Below are positions 34,478-42,731 of a stretch of DNA of 52,500 nucleotides, in pieces. The position numbers were made by a program, and so were the translations under genes. Position 1 is the stretch's first letter; every line of letters begins with the position of its first letter. Source of the DNA: Clostridium sp. BJN0001 (lineage in GTDB: Bacteria > Bacillota > Clostridia > Clostridiales > Clostridiaceae); NCBI RefSeq assembly GCF_022869825.1, contig NZ_CP094971.1:2500001-2552500 (forward strand), written 5' to 3'. The notes beneath the pieces were generated by a model that worked only from the letters and a program-made list of their open reading frames with translations, was not told the DNA's origin and did not search any database.

Positions 34478-34951
34478 TTAATTATTAGCTAATTGCTGTC
34501 TATATGTTATTGTAACCATTTTTTCAAATTTTTCATCTAGTGCAAGCTGAATCTTAGACTTATTAGAAAGAACTAATGTATAAATTACAAGTCCATTAAT
34601 GTTTGTATTATAAAAACCTTTTTTAGAATACTGCTCATTTTTAGGTGTTTTATATACCTTTACTACTTGTTCTTTTAATATTTTCTTCTTTATTCTTCTT
34701 ATGCTTGCATAATAAATTTTTGTTATTGTTATTGTTCCTTCAAACATTTCATATTCAAAATCTACATAAAATAAATAGCTTGAAATGAAAAGTAAAATTG
34801 CTCCTATTTCCATTGCTATTCCAACTACAATTGCAAGTACCAGCATTGGAAAACCTACTATCGCAAAAATAATTGCTAGTTTATGAAGCATTTTACAAAA
34901 ACTTTTAGGTTTATCTGATGGTATAAATTGTTCAACTACTATTTCATCCAC
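34478..34951 (-). CDS. Two-TM membrane protein of unknown function
   Basis: A 157-residue protein. Seen: a short cytoplasmic N-terminus, two membrane segments at about residues 25-65 (LAIIFAIVGFPMLVLAIVVG and AILLFISSYLF), then a basic beta-rich tail (YEMFEGTITITKIYYASIRRIKKK) that resembles PH-like membrane-associated domains. It may belong to a clostridial DUF; not certain. 30 nt upstream of the CorC-like gene on the same strand, possibly one operon with tadA. Confidence 0.6.
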   Translation of the reverse strand: MDEIVVEQFIPSDKPKSFCKMLHKLAIIFAIVGFPMLVLAIVVGIAMEIGAILLFISSYLFYVDFEYEMFEGTITITKIYYASIRRIKKKILKEQVVKVYKTPKNEQYSKKGFYNTNINGLVIYTLVLSNKSKIQLALDEKFEKMVTITYRQQLANN

Positions 34952-35104
34952 TCTTTTACGCCTCTCTTTTTTTACTTAAATAAAGTATCTACTTATATTA
35001 TAGTATATCAAAAAATAAAACTTTCTCATAGATATATATTTAATAAGACTTTTCCATTTCCTTTATTTTTCTATAAAGAAAATGCTTTTTATGCTAAATT
35101 ATGA

Positions 35105-35893
35105 CTAAAAAAATATGTTTCCAATCCAAAATAGTAAAAAAATATGTACCGGATAAAAAATATAAAAAAGATACTTAAGCCCTATGCCTTTTTTATTATT
35201 ATAAAATAATAAAAGAGGAAGTGCTCCTATCATCATCCATTGACATTGATCGTTAAAAAGACCCTTTCCTGACAAGATAGCACTTAGTAAAAAAATACTT
35301 GAAAACAATGTATATATAAGTGAAAATTTTATTTTATTTTCTTTTGTGTAATATAAAATAACTCCAAAAATAACAAAAATAAAACTTCCTTCACATAAAA
35401 GAATATTAGGAATCAAAGCGCTGAAAAACATAATTACATCTTTTAGATTTATAAACATTGATAATAATGCACATATTAATGTACTTATTATTTGAAATAT
35501 AATAAACATTATTAAATATATATTACCTTTTTTCCTATTTTGCTTTCTTATATCAAATATACTACATAAAATTCCTATTAATAACAAAGTAACAAATATA
35601 TTATTTGATATATACGTATATGGATTTTTATATAAATTATTACAAATAATATTCATAAGCGCCATTATAACTCCAAACATATACATTCTAGTAAGATATA
35701 ATTTTCTATTATGAGTATAATAAACTCCCCATATCATGCAAAACATAAATACTGGAGCTGAAAGTCTTCCTATATAATGAAACCATATTGGAGTAAATGG
35801 AATAAATTCTGCTATATGGTCAACAAGCATTAATATAAGTGCTAGTATTTTTAATTGTGTTCCATTCATGCTTAATTTAATCAATCCTTTCAT
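35105..35893 (-). CDS. TraX-like membrane protein
   Basis: A 262-residue protein with eight or so membrane segments. Seen: the TraX signature LKILALILMLVDHIAEF, then HYIGRLSAPVFMFCMIWGVYYTHNRKLYLTRM, and at the C-terminus YLFYIFYPVHIFLLFWIG. TraX acetylates F-pilin; free-standing homologues in Firmicutes are thought to modify envelope components. The start is uncertain: ATG at 35893 or 35869, neither with a well-spaced ribosome site. Next to a flavodoxin gene (gap 20 nt) that is probably co-transcribed. Confidence 0.8.
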   Translation of the reverse strand: MKGLIKLSMNGTQLKILALILMLVDHIAEFIPFTPIWFHYIGRLSAPVFMFCMIWGVYYTHNRKLYLTRMYMFGVIMALMNIICNNLYKNPYTYISNNIFVTLLLIGILCSIFDIRKQNRKKGNIYLIMFIIFQIISTLICALLSMFINLKDVIMFFSALIPNILLCEGSFIFVIFGVILYYTKENKIKFSLIYTLFSSIFLLSAILSGKGLFNDQCQWMMIGALPLLLFYNNKKGIGLKYLFYIFYPVHIFLLFWIGNIFF

Positions 35894-35913
35894 ATGTATT
35901 ATGCATCAATATA

Positions 35914-36387
35914 CTACTCCTCTAAAAATTTATCCAAAATATTATTTATATATTTTTCACTCTTTTTTGATGGTATTGAGAATTTAGCCATCTTTTTTAC
36001 CTGTGAATGATTAAAGTTTTTGCTGACATTTCTTACACATGAATCTCCACCTCTTGCTACATAAGTAGTAAATAAATATATATCTTTATCATTAAAATCA
36101 TTTTCTTTTATAAACTCTTTCATTGCTGGAGGACAATTACTTGCCCAATTTGGGAATCCAAGTATAATTCTATCATATGTATTAGAATTAAAATTATATT
36201 CATTTAAAATGTTCTCTTTTTTAAAAAGAATCGACTTTATTCCTTTTAAATATCTAAATAATGGATCACTTGGTATTTCTTTTTTTGTTGTTATTTCTAA
36301 AATATCACATTCTAATTTTTTTGATATCATCTCAGAAACAAGTTTTGTCTGACCAGACACTGAATAATATACAACTATACTTTTCAT
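35914..36387 (-). CDS. Flavodoxin
   Basis: A 157-residue flavodoxin-family protein. Seen: the FMN phosphate loop YSVSGQTKLVSEMI, LGFPNWASNCPPAMKEFI as the aromatic-loop region, and TTYVARGGDSCVRNV near the C-terminus. No other domains. Probably a soluble FMN electron carrier or reductase, partner unknown. Upstream of and likely in one transcript with the TraX-like gene. Confidence 0.8.
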   Translation of the reverse strand: MKSIVVYYSVSGQTKLVSEMISKKLECDILEITTKKEIPSDPLFRYLKGIKSILFKKENILNEYNFNSNTYDRIILGFPNWASNCPPAMKEFIKENDFNDKDIYLFTTYVARGGDSCVRNVSKNFNHSQVKKMAKFSIPSKKSEKYINNILDKFLEE

Positions 36388-36508
36388 TTTGAAATCCTCT
36401 TTCTAAATTAACATATTTTTTCATTTTTGATTATTATTATAATAAAATAATATATTTTTTCACATTATTAGGGATATATTTACTAATAAAAAATTATGCA
36501 TTTTTTTA

Positions 36509-36537
36509 TTGAATTTTTTCGAAATTAGGATTATAAT
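36509..36537 (+). promoter_or_regulatory. Orphan sigma-A promoter
   Basis: TTGAAT (36509-36514), exactly 17 nt, TATAAT (36532-36537) on the plus strand, where both neighbouring genes lie on the minus strand. It is followed by a terminator 60 nt on. Confidence 0.6.
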
Positions 36538-36543
36538 AATAAT

Positions 36544-36631
36544 CGGTTATTAACCATATAACCTCTCATAAATTCTCAATACCCTTTTATACCATAGTTG
36601 AAAGATGGATACCCACCATCTTTCTTTTTTT
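36544..36631 (+). ncRNA. Candidate small RNA, about 88 nt
   Basis: Between the orphan promoter and a terminator whose stem is GAAAGATGG / CCATCTTTC (36600-36624), followed by seven T, lie about 55 nt without an ORF or ribosome site. The 5' part can form GGTTAT/ATAACC (36545-36562). The T run exists only on the plus strand, so the terminator does not serve the minus-strand genes beside it. No known RNA family recognised. Confidence 0.5.
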
Positions 36632-36647
36632 ATTATAACGTAAAATA

Positions 36648-36677
36648 AAACGACTCGCATTAATAACAAGTCGTTTA
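36648..36677 (-). terminator. Terminator after GH4 gene
   Basis: AAACGACT / AGTCGTTT hairpin, followed on the minus strand by TTATTTTA. Confidence 0.75.
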
Positions 36678-36713
36678 TTATTTTAAATTGATAATATAAT
36701 CTATATTATTTTC

Positions 36714-38042
36714 TTATTTTAATTCTGGCCAATACTCTTTATTAGCTTCAATCATTTCATCTAAAATTTCTTTTGCTTTAGTTGTAGAAGGAATTGTTTT
36801 ATTAAGTGCAAAAGCTTTTAACGCTTTATCATATGATTTTTCAATAGCTGCATCTACTAATAATGCTTCACAGGCATCCTGCTGCTCAATTAATCCTTTG
36901 TAGAATTTAGGAATTTCTCCAACTCTTACTGGTTCAGGTCCTCTTGATGTTATATAAGCAGGAACTTCTACCATTGCATCATCTGGTAGATTTTTAATTG
37001 TACCATTATTAGGCACCATTACTAATTGACGCGAACGTGAATCATTAGCTAATGATTCAACAACTTCTACAATAAATAATCCATGAACACCTACAAAGAA
37101 CTGATTCAAATCAACTTCTTCACCTTTTTTATATGCGTTTGCAGCATCAAAAATATGTTTTTCTCGACCATTTATAACTTGTCTTGCTCTTGTATTATTT
37201 ATGTCTTCATGTTCAAGTACTTTATCTGGAAATAAATAATACTGCATATATGTGTTAGGAAGATAATCTTTATATAAAGATACAATATATTTAGATGTTT
37301 CAAATGTACGTGCCCATGATGGCTCTTTAACTAGTGCATCTTTATAACTTGCTTCTGATAAATATCCGTACTTTTTAACATGTTCTTTCAATTTATCTGT
37401 CACATCAATTCCATTTTCTCTAACTTTTGTAAACCAGCCAAAATGATTAAGTCCAAAATAATCAACCTCTATATCTTGTAATTTGCATCCTAATATTTCA
37501 GCCATTCTTGCTTCAATTTCTACAGGCATATCACATATATTTAATATTCTAGCATTTGGTCTTAACTTTTGTGTCGCCTTAGCTACAATTGCAGCTGGAT
37601 TTGAATAATTTACAATCCAATAATTTTTTGATGCATACTTTTCACAGTTATCAATTAATTCAACCATTGGATAAATTGTTCTCATTCCATAAGCCATTCC
37701 TCCTGCACCACATGTTTCTTGACCAATAACACCATGTTTAATCGAAATCTTTTCATCTACTTCTCTCATTTTTAATTTTCCAACACGCATTTGTGCCATA
37801 ATAAAATCAGCATCTTTAAATGCCTCTTTGGGATCTATAGAAACTTTTAATGGAATTTCAGGTCCAAACTGTTTCATAACTTCTTTAACAATAATTGAAA
37901 CATTATCCTGTCTTTCTTTATCTATATCATATAACCATAATTGGTCTATACCTATTTTTTCTTTTTGCATAAGTAAACTCTTAACTATTCCTGGAGTATA
38001 AGTACTTCCTCCACCACATATTACTATTTTTTTCTTCTTCAT
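36714..38042 (-). CDS. malH: 6-phospho-alpha-glucosidase, GH4
   Basis: A 442-residue NAD+- and divalent-metal-dependent glycosidase. It hydrolyses maltose-6'-phosphate and related phospho-alpha-glucosides made by PTS import. Seen: the NAD loop ICGGGSTYTPGIVKSL at the N-terminus, NYSNPAAIV, the CDMP motif in ILNICDMPVEIEA (alpha-type GH4 enzymes carry CDMP, beta-type CN-x-P), metal-binding GLNHFGWF, and VEVPAYITSRGPEPV. Start set at 38042, behind GGGGG; the longer frame from 38057 starts inside the ribosome site. Divergent from the RpiR regulator. No maltose PTS gene is in the window, so the substrate may enter through ptsG at 4550 or a permease elsewhere. Confidence 0.92.
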   Translation of the reverse strand: MKKKKIVICGGGSTYTPGIVKSLLMQKEKIGIDQLWLYDIDKERQDNVSIIVKEVMKQFGPEIPLKVSIDPKEAFKDADFIMAQMRVGKLKMREVDEKISIKHGVIGQETCGAGGMAYGMRTIYPMVELIDNCEKYASKNYWIVNYSNPAAIVAKATQKLRPNARILNICDMPVEIEARMAEILGCKLQDIEVDYFGLNHFGWFTKVRENGIDVTDKLKEHVKKYGYLSEASYKDALVKEPSWARTFETSKYIVSLYKDYLPNTYMQYYLFPDKVLEHEDINNTRARQVINGREKHIFDAANAYKKGEEVDLNQFFVGVHGLFIVEVVESLANDSRSRQLVMVPNNGTIKNLPDDAMVEVPAYITSRGPEPVRVGEIPKFYKGLIEQQDACEALLVDAAIEKSYDKALKAFALNKTIPSTTKAKEILDEMIEANKEYWPELK

Positions 38043-38124
38043 TTTTAATACCCCCATTTGTTTTTATATTTTAATTATGGATTATTTCTAAATTAATACA
38101 ATAGATTCAAGGGTTTTGTGATAT

Positions 38125-38175
38125 AAAGTAACAAAAAGAGCTTTAAAAATTAAATGCTCTGTTACTTTTAGTAAC
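38125..38175. promoter_or_regulatory. Putative RpiR operators between GH4 and regulator genes
   Basis: AAAGTAACA (38125-38133) and TGTTACTTT (38160-38168) are inverted, each flanked by AGAGC (38137-38141) or GCTCT (38156-38160). A second palindrome GTTACTTTTAGTAAC covers 38161-38175, directly upstream of a TATAAT (38178-38183). Typical placement for autoregulation and control of both divergent genes. Confidence 0.6.
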
Positions 38176-38226
38176 AATATAATATAATTTATTTGATGAA
38201 TTTTTAACTAAGGGAGGCTTTTTTAT

Positions 38227-39087
38227 ATGCTATTAGATAAGATGAACGAGAAAAATCTTTTTAATCAAACAGAACAAGCAATTTCTGAATATCTAATAAA
38301 AAATATTGATAATATAGACGATTTAACAATTCATAAACTTGCAAAAGAAACATTTACTTCAAACACAACAATCATCAGATTTTGTCATAAACTAAATTTT
38401 TCAGGATTTAAAGATATGAAAATACAGTTAATAAAAGAATTAGAAAATTCATATAAGTTCCATAATAATATAAATTATAATTTGCCATTTAAAGAATCCG
38501 ATTCGGTGAAAGATATTACATTAAAGCTTGCTGAATTATCAAAAGAAATTATTGATTTATCAAGTATTGAATTAAATCAAAAAGATCTTCAAAATGCTCT
38601 TGTAAAAATAAATGAAGCAGAAAGAATCTTTATTTTTGGAAAAGGAGATTCTTATATCAGTGCATTATACTTTGCTAATAATATGAAAAGAATCAACAAA
38701 TATATAATTTTAGCTGATACTCTTCATTCAAGTGCATCAAATGTATTAAATATAAGAAAAAAAGATGTTGCTATTTTCTTAACTTATAGTGGCAATCATT
38801 ATGATTATACAAAATATTCTATTTTGCTTAGAAAAAAAGGAATATTTTCTATTTTAATAACTTCAGCTAAAAAATCTATTTTAACTAATATCGTTAATTT
38901 AACTCTTTTTATTCCTAATCGCGAATCAATAGATTCAAAAATTGCTCCTTTTTCTTCTGAGCTTTCATTTACTTATATTCTAAATATTATATATTCATAT
39001 ATCTTTAAAGAAAACTATTACATAAATTATGAAAATACAAAAAAGAAAGAAAAAAATTCCCAGGAAATATTAAAAAATAATAAGTAA
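38227..39087 (+). CDS. MurR/RpiR-family transcriptional regulator
   Basis: A 286-residue regulator. Seen: an N-terminal HTH_6 domain (about residues 5-75; LTIHKLAKETFTSNTTIIRFCHKLNFSGFKDMK) and a SIS sugar-phosphate-binding domain (about 115-250; IFIFGKGDSYISALYFANNMKR, then TYSGNHYDYTKY). It is divergent from the GH4 gene, so a maltose-6'-phosphate or related sugar phosphate is the likely effector (inference). GGGAGG precedes the ATG. Confidence 0.9.
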   Translation: MLLDKMNEKNLFNQTEQAISEYLIKNIDNIDDLTIHKLAKETFTSNTTIIRFCHKLNFSGFKDMKIQLIKELENSYKFHNNINYNLPFKESDSVKDITLKLAELSKEIIDLSSIELNQKDLQNALVKINEAERIFIFGKGDSYISALYFANNMKRINKYIILADTLHSSASNVLNIRKKDVAIFLTYSGNHYDYTKYSILLRKKGIFSILITSAKKSILTNIVNLTLFIPNRESIDSKIAPFSSELSFTYILNIIYSYIFKENYYINYENTKKKEKNSQEILKNNK

Positions 39088-39099
39088 TATAAAAATAAT

Positions 39100-39138
39100 A
39101 GTGACATAGAGTTTTAATTTATAAAACTCTATGTCACT
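39100..39138. terminator. Bidirectional terminator between rpiR gene and tRNA-Arg
   Basis: Perfect 17-bp stem, AGTGACATAGAGTTTTA and its complement, 5-nt loop. T-rich on the minus side, ACTATTTT on the plus side. Confidence 0.8.
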
Positions 39139-39145
39139 ACTATTT

Positions 39146-39222
39146 TGGTGTCCTTGCCCGGATTCGAACCGGGGGCCTTCCCCTTAGGAGGGGGACGCTC
39201 TATCCAGCTGAGCTACAAAGAC
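39146..39222 (-). tRNA. tRNA-Arg (anticodon CCT)
   Basis: 77 nt on the minus strand with encoded CCA. Acceptor GTCTTTG / CAAGGAC (one G-T pair); D arm GCTCAGCTGGATAGAGC; anticodon stem TCCCC/GGGGA with loop CTCCTAA; T arm CCCGGTTCGAATCCGGG. Reads AGG codons. Confidence 0.95.
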
Positions 39223-39323
39223 AAATAAAAAAATAAAATGCTGATTATTACATTAAAATTCAATGTAATTACTCTATCTATTACAGTATAGAAGAGAAGT
39301 CAACAATACTGATTGTATTATAT

Positions 39324-41726
39324 TTAATCAGCATTGTCAACTTTAGACTTAGCTAGTTTAAGCTTTATATTTTTGTTTACTATATTTCTAATTGTATCAA
39401 CTATTTTTGTTATACATGGGCCCGAAATTCCTATTATAAGAAGAGATATTACCCAGTATTTTAGTATTATTCTATTTAAACTGAATATGAATCTTCCAAT
39501 TGGAGTTAAAAACGCAAGTAATATTATTCCAAACATTAACATACACAAAATAGTTTTAAACTTTGTAAGCGGTCTTGCTACTCTAAACAAAATAACTATA
39601 CTTATTCCTGAGAACATTAAAAGCGCAAGTGTTCTACTATATCCAAGTGGAATTTTTCTATATAAACACATTATAAACATTCCAAGTGTAAAAGCTGCAA
39701 GTATTATTCCATTAGGAATACTTACTGTAAGAACTCTTCTTAAAAATCCTTTTTTTACTGCACCTTTACTTGGTAAAAGAGCTAAGAAAAATCCTGGTAT
39801 CCCTATTGTACAGCTTCCTACAAGTGATAACTGTATTGGAAGTATCGGAAAAGGGATCATGAGTATTGAACAGATAAAAGCAAGAATAACTGAATAAACA
39901 GTCTTTGATAGAAATAGTTCTGCAACTCTTTCTACGTTGTTTATCTGTTTTCTTCCCTCTTCAACAACTTTTGGAAGTGCAGAAAAATCTGACTTCATTA
40001 AAACAAGCTGTGCAACTGCTTTTGTAGCATCGGAACCATTAGCCATTGCAATACCGCAATCTGATGCTTTTAGTGCAAGTACATCATTAACTCCATCTCC
40101 AGTCATTGCAACTGTATGCCCTAATTTTTTAAGTGCAATTACTATTCTTTTCTTTTGATGTGGAGTTACTCTTCCAAATATAGCTGTATTTTTTACAGTT
40201 CTAAGAAATTCATCTTCATCTTCTGGAAGCATTCCTGCATTTATGTATTTATCAGAATTTTTTACTCCGGCACGTCTTGCAACTTCTGCTACTGTAACTG
40301 GATTATCTCCTGATAGAATTTTAACATCAACAGAATGTTCATTAAAATATCTTAATGTTTCTTCTGCTTCGTCTCTTATGATATCTTCAATTACTATAAT
40401 CGCTTCAGGTTCAACTATGCCTTCTAACTCCTCTGTTATAACATCTTTTTTAATATGTGCAAGAAGCAGAACTCTTTTCCCTTTTTTTGCCTCTTCATCA
40501 ACAGAATCTCTAATTATTTCATAATTATTTTTTAATACTATTTCAGGTGCTCCAAGTACCCATGTACCTAATTTTTCAAATGTTGCTCCGCCCCATTTAC
40601 GTTTTGATGAGAACGGAATCTTAGATATGCATTTATCACTTGTCTGAAAATCTGAATACTTATCTAATATCGCATTTTGAGTAGGATTTTTGCTTGGAAG
40701 GTTATTTACAAGTAAAGCAAGTACATTATCTATTGTCTCTTTCTTCTCTTTTCCTATATTCTTTATAGAGCTTAATTTTAGTTTTCCCTTAGTAAGGGTA
40801 CCTGTTTTGTCAAGACATAATACATCTACTCTTGCAAGTATCTCTGTTGCACAGAGCTGCTGAACAAGTGTATCAAACTTAGACAGTTTTATTACTGCCA
40901 CTATAAAAGTGGCGCTTGTGAGAAGTACAAGTCCTTCAGGAATCATTCCTATTATGCCTCCAACTGTACCAATAACAGCTGCCTGCCATGTTGTTCCTTT
41001 TATATTAAGCTGTGTTATAGTAAGAAGTATAGAAAGTGGAATTACTATCCATATTATTACTTTGAAAATTTTATTTATTGATGTCTGAAGCTCTGAATTA
41101 ATTATTTTAAACTGTTTTGCCTCTTCTGCAAGACTTGATGAATATGTTTCTTTTCCAACTTTTGTTACTGAAATAAAACCTTCTCCTGCAACTACAAAAC
41201 TTCCTGAATAAAGCTTATCCTTAGGATTTTTAAATATTGAATCAGATTCTCCTGTAAGCATCGATTCATCTATTTCTATTCCATCGCCATCAATAAATTC
41301 AGCATCTGCAAGTATCTGCATCCCTGATTCTATGTATAATATGTCTCCAAGAACTATTTTCTGTGCTGGAATTTCTATTATATGTCCGTTTCTAACAACT
41401 TTTGCTTTAGCTAAACTTATAACTGAAAGCTTTTCTAATATGTCTTTTGCTCTTACTTCCTGAGCAACTCCTATAATCGTATTTACTACTATTACTCCTA
41501 CAAATATAGAATTTTTAGGAGAACCTGCTATTATTACAACTATTGCAAGTATTATATTAATAAGATTAAAACTCGTAAATAAATTTGCCCTAAGTATCTG
41601 CCATATTGTTCGTGATGGTGCTTTTGGTATATAATTTACTTTGCCATCTTTTATAAGGCGCTTAACTTCTTCATCGTTAAGTCCCTTTATATTAAATTTT
41701 TTTAATTTTTTATCTTCTAAAGTCAA
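39324..41726 (-). CDS. P-type cation-translocating ATPase, CtpE-like
   Basis: An 800-residue P-type ATPase with about ten membrane segments. Seen: actuator motif TGES (158-161), membrane helix 4 motif PEGL (263-266, MIPEGLVLLTSATF), phosphorylation site DKTGTLT (Asp306), and hinge TGDGVNDVLALK. There is no N-terminal metal-binding domain and no CPC motif, so it is not a heavy-metal exporter. PEGLVLL rather than PEGLP suggests the CtpE-type branch, for which Ca2+ transport has been reported; the ion here is not proven. Monocistronic. A ribosome site GGAAAGG precedes the ATG. Confidence 0.88.
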   Translation of the reverse strand: MTLEDKKLKKFNIKGLNDEEVKRLIKDGKVNYIPKAPSRTIWQILRANLFTSFNLINIILAIVVIIAGSPKNSIFVGVIVVNTIIGVAQEVRAKDILEKLSVISLAKAKVVRNGHIIEIPAQKIVLGDILYIESGMQILADAEFIDGDGIEIDESMLTGESDSIFKNPKDKLYSGSFVVAGEGFISVTKVGKETYSSSLAEEAKQFKIINSELQTSINKIFKVIIWIVIPLSILLTITQLNIKGTTWQAAVIGTVGGIIGMIPEGLVLLTSATFIVAVIKLSKFDTLVQQLCATEILARVDVLCLDKTGTLTKGKLKLSSIKNIGKEKKETIDNVLALLVNNLPSKNPTQNAILDKYSDFQTSDKCISKIPFSSKRKWGGATFEKLGTWVLGAPEIVLKNNYEIIRDSVDEEAKKGKRVLLLAHIKKDVITEELEGIVEPEAIIVIEDIIRDEAEETLRYFNEHSVDVKILSGDNPVTVAEVARRAGVKNSDKYINAGMLPEDEDEFLRTVKNTAIFGRVTPHQKKRIVIALKKLGHTVAMTGDGVNDVLALKASDCGIAMANGSDATKAVAQLVLMKSDFSALPKVVEEGRKQINNVERVAELFLSKTVYSVILAFICSILMIPFPILPIQLSLVGSCTIGIPGFFLALLPSKGAVKKGFLRRVLTVSIPNGIILAAFTLGMFIMCLYRKIPLGYSRTLALLMFSGISIVILFRVARPLTKFKTILCMLMFGIILLAFLTPIGRFIFSLNRIILKYWVISLLIIGISGPCITKIVDTIRNIVNKNIKLKLAKSKVDNAD

Positions 41727-41912
41727 TATTTTTTCCTTTCCCTAATTAATACTTTATATAATATAAGCTTACATATTTATATTATATCCAATTTTAATTA
41801 TTTTTGTCTTAATTAATACTTAAACTTTTAAATTAATAAAATATATAATATAATTTTTATACTGGGTATTATAAAGTTATGAGATATTTTCTACTAAAGG
41901 ATGTGTAAAATA

Positions 41913-42626
41913 ATGATAAGAAACATTATATTTTTCCCATTACTACTACTTAGTCTAGTTTTAGTATCAATCCCTATACCTTTAATCAAATACTATGAAC
42001 GTAAGGGACTTAACGAAAAAAAATTAAAATTTGTTCATAAATATACCTCAAAATGGGCAAACTTCGTAATAAGGATTACTGGAGCTGAGGTAACAGTAAA
42101 AGGTCTTGAAAATATACCTAAAAATCAGACAATATTATTTGTTGCTAATCATCAAAGCGATTTTGACATTCCTCTTTTAATAAGCTCAATAGACGTTCTA
42201 AAAGGATTTATAGCTAAAAAAGAAATGGAAACTTGGCCTATTATAAGCACATGGATGAAATTATTAAACTGTGTATTTATGGATAGAAGCAATTTAAGAC
42301 AATCTGCCCATTCAATTATGCAGGGAGTTACTAATTTAAAGAATGGATATTCTATGGTAATTTTCCCAGAAGGTACTAGAAGTAAAGGAGGTCCTGTCGG
42401 AGACTTTAAAGGTGGCAGTTTTAAATTAGCTACTAAATCAAAATGTCCGATTGTGCCTATTACAATAAATGGATCTAGTAATCTATTTGAAGGAAATAAT
42501 AATAAAATACATTCTGCAAAGGTAAATCTTATAATTCATGCTCCAATTTATGTTACTAATTTATCAAAAGAAGAAGAGGAAAATTTAAAAATAACAGTAA
42601 GAAACACAATTATATCAGGAATGTAA
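41913..42626 (+). CDS. plsC: 1-acyl-sn-glycerol-3-phosphate acyltransferase
   Basis: A 237-residue membrane-bound acyltransferase that converts lysophosphatidate to phosphatidate. Seen: an N-terminal membrane segment (IIFFPLLLLSLVLVSIPIPL), the catalytic NHQSDFD (NHx4D block), FMDRSNLRQSAHSI, and FPEGTRSKGG. The start was placed at the ATG at 41913; an ATG at 41901 lies inside the AAAGGATG ribosome region. Followed 105 nt later by the helicase gene. Confidence 0.9.
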   Translation: MIRNIIFFPLLLLSLVLVSIPIPLIKYYERKGLNEKKLKFVHKYTSKWANFVIRITGAEVTVKGLENIPKNQTILFVANHQSDFDIPLLISSIDVLKGFIAKKEMETWPIISTWMKLLNCVFMDRSNLRQSAHSIMQGVTNLKNGYSMVIFPEGTRSKGGPVGDFKGGSFKLATKSKCPIVPITINGSSNLFEGNNNKIHSAKVNLIIHAPIYVTNLSKEEEENLKITVRNTIISGM

Positions 42627-42731
42627 TCTTTAATAAACTTATTCTTTCTTAATTCCTTATTTAATGGTATAATGGTATGATATGACTGATAATAAATCAC
42701 ACAATTTAAAGTATAGAAACGAGGATAATTA

